Assembly: GCF_030269485.1 (NCBI RefSeq)
Contig: NZ_BSTL01000006.1
Location: 372,001-436,000 of the forward strand
Direction: 5' to 3'
Source of the DNA: Actinoplanes sp. NBRC 103695
Lineage (GTDB): Bacteria; Actinomycetota; Actinomycetes; Mycobacteriales; Micromonosporaceae
Length of the DNA stretch: 64,000 nucleotides
This document shows, in pieces, positions 9,031 through 16,868 of this stretch. The translations under genes and the position numbers were made by a program. The notes beneath the pieces were generated by a model. That model did no database searches. It worked only from the letters and a program-made list of their open reading frames with translations, and had not been told where the DNA came from. Each line of letters opens with the position of its first letter. Within the stretch, counting starts at the first letter, position 1.

Positions 9031-9645
9031 ATGAATACTTCAACATGGACACCGGCCGATGCGGCCGACGAGATCCGCCGGGCCGCCGACCGGCTCGCCA
9101 CCCTGCCACCGACCCCGCTGACCATTGCGATGACGCGGATCCTGGAGACCGCGGCGGCCGAGGAACACGACCGTCCGGGCCGGACGGCCGCGCTCAGCCT
9201 CGCCCGTGCCCTGCTGGACAGCACCGAGATGCGGGTCGTCCTGCCACATCCGATGCAGGAGACCCTCGAAGCCCTGGCCGACGGCGCGCACACCCCGGAC
9301 ATCGCCGCCCGCCACTGGGTTTCGCAGAACACCGCCAAAGATCGGCTCAAGCGGCTGTACGCCCTGCTCGGCGTGAAGGACCGGGCGCAGGCGGTCGCGG
9401 TCGGCTTCCGGATCGGTGTGCTGTCCGGCAGCCAGCCGGAGCCGCCGTTCCTGCAAGCCCTCGACGTCCCGTTGCGTGAGCTGGTCGACGCCCGGGAAGC
9501 GAGGCGGATGTCCAGCGCGGAGATCGCCGCCGAGCTGGACGTGTCCGCGGCGTGGCTGTCCCGGCGCGAGCGCGGCGAACTGCCGTTCCCGCTGCCGGTG
9601 CTGCGCCGGTATGCCGAACTGGTCGGCCTCGACCAGATGATCTGA
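9031..9645 (+). CDS. Putative regulator with GerE-like and XRE-like HTH regions
   Basis: Protein of 204 residues without a clear named family. The middle (about residues 75-125) reads like a LuxR/GerE helix-turn-helix: ETLEALADGAHTPDIAARHW, then SQNTAKDRLKRLYALLGV. The C-terminal 50 residues (LVDAREARRMSSAEIAAEL, then VSAAWLSRRERGELPFPLPV) read like an XRE-type helix-turn-helix. The first 70 residues are helical and Ala-rich. It follows the LuxR-type ATPase by 130 bases on the same strand and ends before a strong hairpin terminator. The two-HTH layout is inferred from sequence pattern only; function is unknown. Confidence 0.7.
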   Translation: MNTSTWTPADAADEIRRAADRLATLPPTPLTIAMTRILETAAAEEHDRPGRTAALSLARALLDSTEMRVVLPHPMQETLEALADGAHTPDIAARHWVSQNTAKDRLKRLYALLGVKDRAQAVAVGFRIGVLSGSQPEPPFLQALDVPLRELVDAREARRMSSAEIAAELDVSAAWLSRRERGELPFPLPVLRRYAELVGLDQMI

Positions 9646-9667
9646 GGGGCCGGATGATCTAGTGGAT

Positions 9668-9703
9668 CCGGCGGCGGTGGCCCACGAGGGCCACCGCCGC
9701 CGG
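9668..9703. terminator. Bidirectional hairpin terminator
   Basis: A perfect 16-bp inverted repeat (9668-9683 and 9688-9703) with loop ACGA separates two convergent genes. Both arms are almost pure GC. There is no T-run on either side, which is normal for actinobacterial intrinsic-like terminators. Confidence 0.85.
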
Positions 9704-10015
9704 TCACACTCCCAGGCCGCCGCGGATGGTCAGTTCCTGGCTGGTGAACTCGCCGGTGAGCAGCGGCATGGCCCGGGCGATCGCCGCCCGGGTCTCCGGC
9801 AACGTCAGCGAGGCGTGGTGCTTCTCCCGGCTCTCCCACACCTCGCTGACCCAGATCGTCACGTCGTCGTCCTGCGCCACCCCGACCGCGTAGACGACGC
9901 AGCCGGCCGCGCGCAAGCCGTCCGCCCCGCTGGTCAGGATGTCCACGACCTCCTCGCGGTGGCCGTCCCTGGTCTTCATCGATCCGATGTATCCGTACGA
10001 CATGCGGACGATCAT
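9704..10015 (-). CDS. Antibiotic biosynthesis monooxygenase (ABM)-fold protein
   Basis: Small protein of 103 residues with the dimeric ferredoxin-like ABM pattern: an N-terminal strand (SYGYIGSMKTRDGHREEVV), a middle WVSEVWESREKHHASL and C-terminal AIARAMPLLTGEF. Relatives include quinol monooxygenases such as YgiN and heme- or quinone-handling enzymes that need no cofactor. The start lies only four bases after the stop of the caspase gene, so it is very probably co-transcribed with it. An internal ATG at 10003 is an alternative start. Whether it has a role related to the peptidase is unknown. Confidence 0.75.
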   Translation of the reverse strand: MIVRMSYGYIGSMKTRDGHREEVVDILTSGADGLRAAGCVVYAVGVAQDDDVTIWVSEVWESREKHHASLTLPETRAAIARAMPLLTGEFTSQELTIRGGLGV

Positions 10016-10019
10016 GCCG

Positions 10020-11288
10020 TCATACGGTGAACGGGCGCTGGTTCTCGAACTCGTCGGTGCGTCCCTGTGCCCAGAGCAGATTCGGGGTCTGCTGCGGCGG
10101 CATCAGGGCGACGACGCGCCGGTGCAGGTCCGGGTAGGTGGTGGCCGCCCCGGTCGCCCAGACCTCGCGGAGGCGCTGGGTGAACAGGCCGTTGCGAGTC
10201 CCGTCCAGGGACAGCTGGTTGTCCTGGCAGCCCGAGATCAGCAGCACGCTCGCGGAACCCGCCGGGACCGCGCGGGTGGCCAGCTTCGCCGAGCGGTACA
10301 CGTCGCGCCGCGCGTCCGCGTCGGCGGCCAGCACGTCGGCCGGCAGGTTGCGGGTCACCGGCACCCGGGACAGGTCCACGCTGTCCGGCTCGACCACGCT
10401 GGCCCGGAGCGCCGGCATGACCAGCTCGGCGAGCCGGGTCTGCCGCTGGGCCGCCTCGGCGCCGAACGCCCGCGTGCCGTACAGCTCGTCGGCGACGGGA
10501 CCGAGCACCGCGTCGACCGCCCGGCGGAGATCGGCCGAGGGCGCCAGCACGAACGCCCGTTCCCGATGGCCGGCAGCGGTCTCCTCGGTGGCCGCCGAGT
10601 ACGCCCGGTACGCCAGGTCCACCGACCGGGCCACGGTGCCGCTGTGGCAGCTGTCCGAGAGGAACAGCACGCGTACGCCGGGCCGGAACCCCGCCCACGC
10701 CGCACTCAGCTCGTCGTCCAGCAGCTGCCGGTCGTACAGGACCAGTGTCTCGTCCTGGCCGTCCGGCTCCTCGCCGGTCGGGTCCGGCATCTGCGAGCCG
10801 TGCCCGGAGTAGGTCAGGAAGAAGAAGTCGCCGGCCCGCAGGTCGTCGGCGGCCGCCGTGATCCCGGCGACCACGGCCTGCGCGGTGGCCTGTCCGTCGA
10901 CCAGCACGGCCGGCGCGAAACCACGCTCGACGGCCAGCGCGCGCATGTCGTTCGCATCGTTCACACACCCTTTCAGCTCGGGCACCCGGATCGGGTAGGC
11001 GGCCGGATCGACCACGTTGAGGCCGACGTGCAGCGAACGGCCGCGGCCTCTTACCGCGCCGCCGCCATCGCCGCCGGGGCCGCCGCCGGAAAACGCGGCC
11101 ATGGTCAGAGGTCCGGCGGCGCCGTCGACCACCAGGCCACGGGAGCCCTGGAAGTCGCGGACCGCACGATCCGTACGGTCGCCGAAGATCCCGTCGATCG
11201 GGCCGGGGTCGAAACCGGCCTGGTGAAGCAGTTCCTGAAGCCTCCGCACGTCGTCACCCTGATGACCGCGGAGCAGCGTTCGAGCCAT
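10020..11288 (-). CDS. Caspase-family (C14) peptidase with N-terminal peptidoglycan-binding-like domain
   Basis: Protein of 422 residues. Residues 5-67 form a PG_binding_1-type helical domain (GDDVRRLQELLHQAGFD, IDGIFGDRTDRAVRDFQ). Residues about 85-420 form a caspase/metacaspase domain with catalytic His163 in YSGHGSQ and Cys214 in LSDSCHSGT. The substrate-pocket region VNDANDM and the late strand LLISGCQDNQ also match type I metacaspase-like proteins. No signal peptide or membrane segment is visible, so it appears cytoplasmic despite the wall-binding-type domain. I chose ATG 11288 because GGGGGA precedes it by about seven bases; in-frame sequence further upstream is arginine-rich antisense noise. 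It follows an amphipathic-repeat protein in the same operon. Confidence 0.9.
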   Translation of the reverse strand: MARTLLRGHQGDDVRRLQELLHQAGFDPGPIDGIFGDRTDRAVRDFQGSRGLVVDGAAGPLTMAAFSGGGPGGDGGGAVRGRGRSLHVGLNVVDPAAYPIRVPELKGCVNDANDMRALAVERGFAPAVLVDGQATAQAVVAGITAAADDLRAGDFFFLTYSGHGSQMPDPTGEEPDGQDETLVLYDRQLLDDELSAAWAGFRPGVRVLFLSDSCHSGTVARSVDLAYRAYSAATEETAAGHRERAFVLAPSADLRRAVDAVLGPVADELYGTRAFGAEAAQRQTRLAELVMPALRASVVEPDSVDLSRVPVTRNLPADVLAADADARRDVYRSAKLATRAVPAGSASVLLISGCQDNQLSLDGTRNGLFTQRLREVWATGAATTYPDLHRRVVALMPPQQTPNLLWAQGRTDEFENQRPFTV

Positions 11289-11309
11289 GATCGTTCCCCC
11301 AGACGAGAG

Positions 11310-11336
11310 GGCGGCGCCTCGGACGGAGGCGCCGCC
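11310..11336 (-). promoter_or_regulatory. Intercistronic hairpin before the caspase gene
   Basis: A perfect 11-bp inverted repeat (11310-11320 and 11326-11336, loop of five) fills the 56-base gap between the amphipathic-repeat gene and the caspase gene. It could act as a partial terminator or mRNA processing site and so keep peptidase level below that of the upstream protein; that role is inference. Confidence 0.6.
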
Positions 11337-11344
11337 GTGGAAGT

Positions 11345-11974
11345 TCACTCGGTGAACAGCGAGACGATGTCCGGGACCGCGGACACGAGCGCCGGGATCG
11401 CCAGGCCGAGCAGCGGCCCGAGGAAGCGGGTGGCCTCGTTCGGGTCGGTGATCGTGACCGAGCGGCGGCCGCCGGTCAGCGACTCGATGATCGACGGCGC
11501 GGCCTGCACGAGCTGCGGCACGACGGTGCTGAGCAGCGGCAGCAGCCACCGGGTCCGCAGCTCCTCGTCGTTCGCCGGCACGCTGCGGTTGCCGCCGAAG
11601 ATCTGCCCGAGCAGCGGCGCGGCCTGCGCCACCACGGGCATCACGGCGGAGAAGAACGCGCCGAAGAACCGCTCCCGCACCTGCGGGTCGCGGGTGTCCT
11701 CGCCGAAGATGTCCCGGTTGTTGTCGACGATGCTCTGGATGATCGCCGGCGCCGCCTGCGCGACCACCTGGGCGAGCTGCCCGATCAGCGGAACCATCCA
11801 GCGCGGCGTTTCCCCGACGCCGGCCGGGACCGGAGCCGAGGCAGGTGCGACCGGTGCGACCGGACCCATGTCGCGGGAGGCTCCGGGCTGGGCGGCCAGC
11901 AGCTCGCCGAGCCGCTGGATCACCTCGTCGGCGGTGGTGCGGGTGGTGCTGTTGTAGCTGTACGTGGTGGTCAT
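11345..11974 (-). CDS. Amphipathic tandem-repeat protein upstream of the caspase
   Basis: Protein of 209 residues of no family I recognise. After a polar N-terminus and a Pro/Ala/Val linker (GPVAPVAPASAPVP), the rest is built from four related hydrophobic helices of about 25 residues: MVPLIGQLAQVVAQAAPAII, AVMPVVAQAAPLLGQIF, LLPLLSTVVPQLVQAAPSII and LGLAIPALVSAVPDIVSLF, joined by charged linkers (DNNRDIFGEDTRD, GGNRSVPANDEEL, GGRRSVTITDPNE). The helices look amphipathic and membrane-active rather than classical TM segments. The start at 11974 is supported by a strong GAGGGGGA site; the upstream in-frame ATG lacks one. First gene of the caspase operon, which suggests partner, substrate or effector, but this is not shown. 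Confidence 0.8.
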   Translation of the reverse strand: MTTTYSYNSTTRTTADEVIQRLGELLAAQPGASRDMGPVAPVAPASAPVPAGVGETPRWMVPLIGQLAQVVAQAAPAIIQSIVDNNRDIFGEDTRDPQVRERFFGAFFSAVMPVVAQAAPLLGQIFGGNRSVPANDEELRTRWLLPLLSTVVPQLVQAAPSIIESLTGGRRSVTITDPNEATRFLGPLLGLAIPALVSAVPDIVSLFTE

Positions 11975-12122
11975 CTCGTCCCCCTCGAAGATGTGGTGCG
12001 TTGCCATCTCAGGCAACCCGGCGCGCCGTCCCGGCCGCACGGGTCATCCGTCCCTCGGCCGGTGGGACGATCCGGAGCCGATTCGGGACCGGTGGCAACC
12101 GGCCGGGGCTACCGTCGGGCAG

Positions 12123-12782
12123 GTGCAGGCGGTGCGGGCCCTCGTGGTGGACGACCATCCGGTTTTCCGGCGCGGTCTGCGGTCCCTGCTGGCGGACGAG
12201 CCGTGGGTGACCGGGGTCGGCGAGGCGGACACCGTCGCCGGCGCGGTGGAACGGGCGATCGACGATCAGCCCGGGGTCGTCGCGATGGACGTGCGACTGC
12301 CGGACGGCGACGGCATCGACGCCACCGCCCGCATCCTGGAACGGCGCCCGCAGACCGCGGTCCTGCTGCTGACGATGATCGGCGACGAGGACATCGTCCG
12401 CCGGGGGCTGGCCGCGGGCGCGCGTGGCTACCTGCTCAAGGACACCGATCCGGACGCGGTGGTGGACGCCCTGCGGACGGTCGGGCAGGGCGGGCTGGTG
12501 CTGGGCCCGCGAGTGCCGACGTCCTGCCTGACCACGCCGGTGGCGGCCGGTCCGCCCGCGCCGTTCGACCGGCTGACGGCACGCGAACGGCAGCTCGCCG
12601 AGCAGCTCGCCGGCGGGCGTACCAATGGTCAGATCGCCCGGGTCCTCGGCGTGAGCGAGAAGACCGTGCGCAACGCGGTCTCCGCGGTCCTGGCCAAGCT
12701 GGCCGTGCCGGATCGGCTGGCGGTGGCGCTGCTCGCCCGCGACGTCGGTCTCGTCCTCCCCCGACAGGATCAACACCGATGA
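12123..12782 (+). CDS. NarL/FixJ-family response regulator
   Basis: Two-component output protein of 219 residues. The receiver domain has the acidic pair in ALVVDDHPV, phospho-acceptor Asp56 in VAMDVRLPDGDG, a switch Thr in LLLTMIG and Lys in YLLKDTDPD. The C-terminal GerE helix-turn-helix is RLTARERQLAEQLAGG followed by SEKTVRNAVSAVLAKL. Start is GTG 12123 or GTG 12132; both are in frame and neither has a perfect ribosome site. The stop overlaps the kinase start (ATGA at 12779-12782), so the pair is translationally coupled. Confidence 0.9.
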   Translation: MQAVRALVVDDHPVFRRGLRSLLADEPWVTGVGEADTVAGAVERAIDDQPGVVAMDVRLPDGDGIDATARILERRPQTAVLLLTMIGDEDIVRRGLAAGARGYLLKDTDPDAVVDALRTVGQGGLVLGPRVPTSCLTTPVAAGPPAPFDRLTARERQLAEQLAGGRTNGQIARVLGVSEKTVRNAVSAVLAKLAVPDRLAVALLARDVGLVLPRQDQHR

Positions 12783-13846
12783 GGGTGTACGCCGTGCCGG
12801 CCGCCGCCGCGACGGTGGTGGCGACCGGGCTGATCCACCAGTGGCTCGGCGACGGCCTGGTCCCGACGCTCTCCCAGCTCGCGCTGCCGGCGGCGATGGC
12901 CGTGTGCTACCCGGCGCTGGGCGCGCTGATCCTGGCGCACCGGCCGGGCCACCGGGTCGGCCGGCTGATGACGGTGGTCGGCGGCTGCGCGACACTGGCC
13001 GTGCTCTCGGTCAGCTGGCCGGGCTGGGCGCCGGCCGCCTGGGTGGCGCAGTGGGCGTGGTGGCCGCCGATCGGGCTGATCCCGGTGCTGCTGCTGATCT
13101 TCCCCGACGGCCGGCTGCCCGGGCGGCGGCGCCCGTACGCGATCGGTCTGATCGTGGCCGCGCTCCTGCCCGCCGTGGCCCTCGCCCTGGCCACGCTGCC
13201 CGGCGGGCGCCCGCTGCTGGCCGGGGACGCGCCGACCGGGAGCGGCCTGCTGTTCCTGCGGCTGGCCTGGCTGGGCATCGCCGCCACCGCGCTGGGCCTG
13301 CTGGGCGTGCTGGGCGCGCTGGTCGTCCGGTTCCGCGCCGCGGATCTTCCGGTACGCCGTCAGCTGCTGTGCGTGGGCGCGGCCGGGGTGACGGTGCTGC
13401 TGGGCGAGCTCCTGGACACGGCCGGCGTGCCGGTGGCGTGGGTCGCCGAGGGCGTGGCGCTGCCCCTCGCGCTGACCGTGGCGATCCTCCGCCTCGGCCT
13501 CTACGACCTGGACGTGTACGTGAACCGGGCGCTCGTCTGGCTCCTCATGTCCACCGGCGTCACCGCCGCGTACGTCCTGATCGTCGGCGTGGTCCTGCAC
13601 CAGGGCGTGAGCCTGCCCGTGCTGGCGTTGACGGCCCTCGTGGCGACCTGCTTCGAACCGGTCCGCCGCCTCCTCCAGCGCGCCGTCGACCGGCTGCTCT
13701 TCGGTCACCGCGACGACCCCTACGCGGTTCTCTCGCGTCTCGGCCGCCACCTCGAGGAGGTCGTCGCCCCCGCCGAAGCGCTGCCCCGCCTGGTTGCCGC
13801 GATCACCGACGAGCTCCGCGTCCCCTACGCCGCGGTCCACATTCCC

Positions 13847-13881
13847 GCCCGCCCGGCCCCGCCCGCCCGGCCCCGCCCGCC
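13847..13881. repeat. 14-bp tandem repeat that breaks the kinase frame
   Basis: Two identical copies of GCCCGCCCGGCCCC (13847-13860, 13861-13874) are followed by the first seven bases of a third. Since 14 is not divisible by three, one copy more or less shifts the frame. Confidence 0.9.
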
Positions 13882-13890
13882 GAGCCCGCC

Positions 13891-13971
13891 CGCACCGCCG
13901 CACGCGCCGAACCCGGCCGCACCGCCCCGCCCGCCGAACCCGGCCGCACCGCCGCACGCGCCGAACCCGGC
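13891..13971. repeat. 27-bp tandem repeat inside the kinase GAF insert
   Basis: Three copies of a 27-bp unit (13891-13917, 13918-13944, 13945-13971); the first and third are identical. The unit length is divisible by three, so copy changes here would not alter frame. Read in the C-terminal kinase frame it encodes an Arg/Thr/Ala/Glu/Pro/Gly linker. Confidence 0.85.
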
Positions 13972-14904
13972 CGCTCCGCCACGGATCCGGCGGCCACGCC
14001 GCGCGCGCCCGTCCCACCCGCTGCGAGGGCCGCGCCCGACCGTCCCGCCACGCTTATCGAACACGGCCGGCCGGTCGTGCCGCCTCGGGAGTTTCCGCTG
14101 GTCACACATCGGCAGGAGGTCGGCTCCCTGCTGGTGTCGCCGCGGCGGGCCGGCGACGGGTTCACCCGGGCCGAAAGGCGGCTGCTGCGCGCGCTGGCCC
14201 GGCAGGCCGCGGTGGCGGTCGACGCGCACCGCCTGACGCTCGATCTCCGGCGTTCGCGGGAGCGGATCGTGCTGGCCCGCGAGGAGGAACGCCGCCGCCT
14301 GCGCACCGATCTGCACGACGGCCTCGGTCCCGGGCTGGCCGGGATGGCCATGCAGGTGCGCGCCGCCCGCCGGCACGTGGATCCCGCCGGGCGCGACCTG
14401 CTCGATCAGCTCGGCCGCGACCTCGAGGCGTGCGGCGCCGAGGTACGCCACCTGGTCGACCGGCTGCACCCGCCGGCGCTGGACCACGGCCTGCCGACGG
14501 CTCTGCGACGTGAGGCGTCCCGGCTGTCGGCGGGCCCGCTGACCGTCACCGTGGACTGTCCCGACGAGCTGGGCGGCCTGCCCGCCGCCGTGGAGGTGGC
14601 CGCCCTGCGCATCGTCGCCGAGGCGATCACCAACGCCGCGAAGCACTCCGGCGGAACAACCTGCACGGTGACCGTCGCCCGCACTGCCACCGCCCTGGAG
14701 CTGACCGTCCTCGACGACGGCCCGGGCACACCACCGGTGGTGGGACCGGGCGGTGTCCAGGCGGCGGACACCGCTCAGGCCTACCACTCCGGGCCGGGGG
14801 TCGGTCTGGGCTCAATGCGGGAACGCGCCGAGGAACTCTCCGGCGCCTGCACGATCGGACCCGCGGCGCCGCACGGCACCCGGGTCACCGCCCGGCTTCC
14901 GGTC

Positions 14905-14976
14905 GCACCCACCGCGTCCAGCGCGCCCACCGCGTCCAGCGCGCCCACCGCATCCAGCGCGCCCAGCGCGTCCGGC
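14905..14976. repeat. 18-bp tandem repeat encoding APTASS near the kinase C-terminus
   Basis: Four near-identical 18-bp units encode a hexapeptide repeat (APTASS, last copy APSASG) just after the ATPase domain. Confidence 0.85.
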
Positions 14977-15007
14977 GCTCACGAGGCTTACGAGAAGGGG
15001 GAGATCG

Positions 15008-15532
15008 ATGCCGAAGGTTGGCTGGCCGGTCGTGGTGCTGTCGGCCAACGACCGGTTCCTGCACGTCTGCCGTGACCAGGCCGGGCTGCGCGAGCACATC
15101 GCCGCGGACCTGGCGCACGGATTGGCTCCGCTCGCCGGGCGGCGCACGTCGCTGGAGTTCTTCGACGTCGGCGGGCAGCGTCTGCAACCCGTCGTCGGTC
15201 CGCAGTGGACGGTGGACGGGTTCGTCGCGACCGGCGAGCGGGTCGGCGAGCGCGATCTGCTCGTACGCATGGAATCGGCCGTGCGCACCGCCGAGCTGAT
15301 CGACCGGCGGCACACCGTCGGGCTGCTGGTGGCCGAGGGACTGCCGGAGGACGAGGCGCGGCGGGTGGCCGGGCGCGATCGGCGGCGTGTCCCGCGTACC
15401 CAGGGAAGTGTCCTCGAGCAGGCCGAACAGATCCTGGCCCTGCTGGACGAGGGCGACGAGGCGCCGGACACCGCGACCGCGCTGAACCGGGGCGGCTGGC
15501 TGCACAGCGCGTGGCATGCCGCCTTCGGCTGA
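15008..15532 (+). CDS. Protein of unknown function preceding a trypsin-like peptidase
   Basis: Protein of 174 residues with no family I can name. It opens with strands (WPVVVLSANDRFLHV), has a central FFDVGGQRLQPVVGP region and a helical C-terminal half (LLVRMESAVRTAELIDRRH, GSVLEQAEQILALLDEG). The ribosome site AAGGGGGAG lies five bases before the ATG at 15008. The gene overlaps the 3' end of the kinase frame by 68 bases and overlaps the peptidase gene downstream by 17 bases, so the three are probably one transcript. It may be a dedicated partner of the peptidase, comparable in position to trypsin-co-occurring proteins of bacterial conflict systems; that link is inference. Confidence 0.75.
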   Translation: MPKVGWPVVVLSANDRFLHVCRDQAGLREHIAADLAHGLAPLAGRRTSLEFFDVGGQRLQPVVGPQWTVDGFVATGERVGERDLLVRMESAVRTAELIDRRHTVGLLVAEGLPEDEARRVAGRDRRRVPRTQGSVLEQAEQILALLDEGDEAPDTATALNRGGWLHSAWHAAFG

Positions 15533-16367
15533 GCTGGACGCGGTGGCACGGGCGCAGGCCAGGCACTCTCCCGCGCTGCGCGGCCACCCCCACGTGATCG
15601 GCACGGCGACCGGCCCGCGGCTCACCGCCGGCCGGGCGACCGGAGATCTCGCGGTCAAGGTGTACGTCGAACGCAAACTCCCCGGACTGCTCGCGCCGGA
15701 CGCCGTGCCGCGTTTCGTGGACGGCGTGCCGACCGACGTGATCGAGACCGGCCCCGCCCGCGCGCTGAGCTCTCCCCGGCAGCGCCCGGTCCTCGGCGGC
15801 GGCAGCATCGGCTGGCCCGGCGCCGAGGGCGGCACGATCGCGTCGGTCTGCTTCGACCTGCGGACCGGCGGGCCCTACCTGCTCTCCAACCACCATGTGC
15901 TGGTGATGGCGCCGGAGACCCGGCTGCGCAACCGCGTCCTGCAGCCCGGCGGCGGCGACCCGGGGAGCGACGTCGTCGGCCGCCTGGCCCGGGCGGCGCC
16001 GCTGCGCCGGGTCGATGCGGCGATCGCGCGGCTGGACGTCCCCTACGAACCTGTCGCGCTTCCCCCGCCGGCCGGCGCGACGCTGGGCCGGGCGGTGCGC
16101 AAGACCGGCTCCGCCACCGGGGTCACCACCGGGCACGTCCAGGACCTGCACGCCGACATCGTCGTCGAGGTGCGCGGCCGTCCTGTCCGCTTCACCGGCC
16201 AGCTCGTCCTGGACCTCCCGGCGGCGCCCGGCGACTCCGGCAGCCTGGTCGTCACCGAGGCCGCCGAGCCGGTCGGGCTGCTCTTCGCCGGCACGGACGC
16301 CTTCGTCCTGGCCAACCCGATAGCCACCGTCCTGAAGGCGCTACGGATCAGGCTGCCCGCAGCGTGA
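15516..16367 (+). CDS. Trypsin-like (S1-type) serine peptidase, cytoplasmic
   Basis: Peptidase of 283 residues. The catalytic triad is visible as His in YLLSNHHVL, Asp in RRVDAAIARL and Ser in APGDSGSLVV. The N-terminal 75 residues carry the pattern GxGxK-like start, then LAVKVYVERKLP and VDGVPTDVIETG, which I know from NAL1-like and conflict-associated bacterial trypsins. There is no signal peptide, unlike most secreted actinobacterial trypsins. It overlaps the preceding unknown gene. The position behind a two-component system suggests stress-induced intracellular proteolysis; substrates are unknown. Confidence 0.85.
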   Translation: MPPSAELDAVARAQARHSPALRGHPHVIGTATGPRLTAGRATGDLAVKVYVERKLPGLLAPDAVPRFVDGVPTDVIETGPARALSSPRQRPVLGGGSIGWPGAEGGTIASVCFDLRTGGPYLLSNHHVLVMAPETRLRNRVLQPGGGDPGSDVVGRLARAAPLRRVDAAIARLDVPYEPVALPPPAGATLGRAVRKTGSATGVTTGHVQDLHADIVVEVRGRPVRFTGQLVLDLPAAPGDSGSLVVTEAAEPVGLLFAGTDAFVLANPIATVLKALRIRLPAA

Positions 16368-16395
16368 GCCGGATCAGGCTGCCCGCAGCCTGACC
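16344..16395. repeat. 26-bp tandem duplication across two convergent stop codons
   Basis: CGGATCAGGCTGCCCGCAGC occurs at 16344-16363 and again at 16370-16389, within two 26-bp near-identical units. The first holds the end of the peptidase gene, the second the end of the opposing YccF gene. CAGGCTG CCCG CAGCCTG in the second copy can form a short hairpin. Confidence 0.85.
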
Positions 16396-16772
16396 TCGTC
16401 GGCTTCCACCACCTGCTGGCCCAGCGGCCAGAAGGCGACCGGCACCAGCTTGAAGTTGGCGATGCCGAACGGGATCCCGATGATCGTCACGCACTGGGCG
16501 ATCCCGGTGACGATGTGGGTCAGCGCCAGCCACCACCCGGCGACCACGACCCACAGGATGTTCGCGAGCCCGGAGGCGACGCCTGCGCCCGGCTTGGGCA
16601 CGACGGTCCGCCCGAACGGCCACAGCGAGTAGAGCGCCAGCCGGCCGGCGGCCACCCCGAACGGGATGGTGACGACCAGCGCGAAGCAGATGAGCGCCGC
16701 CAGCCCGTACGCGATGCCGAGCAGGAATCCGCTGCCGAAGATGAACCACAGGACGTTCAAGATGAATCGCAC
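16374..16772 (-). CDS. yccF: YccF domain-containing inner membrane protein
   Basis: Integral membrane protein of 132 residues with paired YccF motifs: IPFGVAAGRLALYSLWPFG and IIGIPFGIANFKLVPVAFWP. Three to four hydrophobic segments are visible (NVLWFIFGSGFLLG, LAALICFALVVTI, NILWVVVAGWWLAL, IVTGIAQCVTII). The family is widespread and its transport or structural role is not established. Length is normal for the family. Its last codons duplicate, in antisense, the end of the neighbouring peptidase gene. Confidence 0.93.
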   Translation of the reverse strand: MRFILNVLWFIFGSGFLLGIAYGLAALICFALVVTIPFGVAAGRLALYSLWPFGRTVVPKPGAGVASGLANILWVVVAGWWLALTHIVTGIAQCVTIIGIPFGIANFKLVPVAFWPLGQQVVEADEVRLRAA

Positions 16773-16868
16773 AACCCCAGGATGACCGGCCCGCGCATCA
16801 GGGTCGTCTCAGGGTCGCCGCGGCGAGGAGGGCGGCGGCCCACCGCGACACGGCGAAGGCGTTCGGTC

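Larger units (their letters stand above)
12779..15075 (+). pseudogene. Membrane sensor histidine kinase, frame broken by a 14-bp tandem duplication
   Basis: Cognate kinase of the upstream response regulator. The first frame (12779-14236) gives an N-terminal membrane region with about eight hydrophobic segments and the start of a GAF-like domain (ELRVPYAAVHI). The rest of the GAF domain (FPLVTHRQEVGSLLV), the HisKA_3 box (EERRRLRTDLHDGLGPGLAG) and the ATPase (EAITNAAKHSGG, GLGSMRERA) lie in another frame and end at 15075. The break falls in a repeat-rich insert. Removing one copy of a perfect 14-bp repeat at 13847-13874 would join the two frames into a protein of roughly 760 residues. Real mutation, switchable length or sequencing error are all possible. 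Confidence 0.8.

Noticed and set aside
7554..9839. 761-aa minus-strand open frame across the LuxR-type and dual-HTH genes
   Set aside because: It crosses a 16-bp hairpin terminator and several plus-strand genes with clear motifs; no recognisable domain of its own.
12770..14017. 415-aa minus-strand open frame opposite the sensor kinase
   Set aside because: Arg/Gly/His-rich shadow without motifs; the plus strand carries membrane spans and a GAF-like start.
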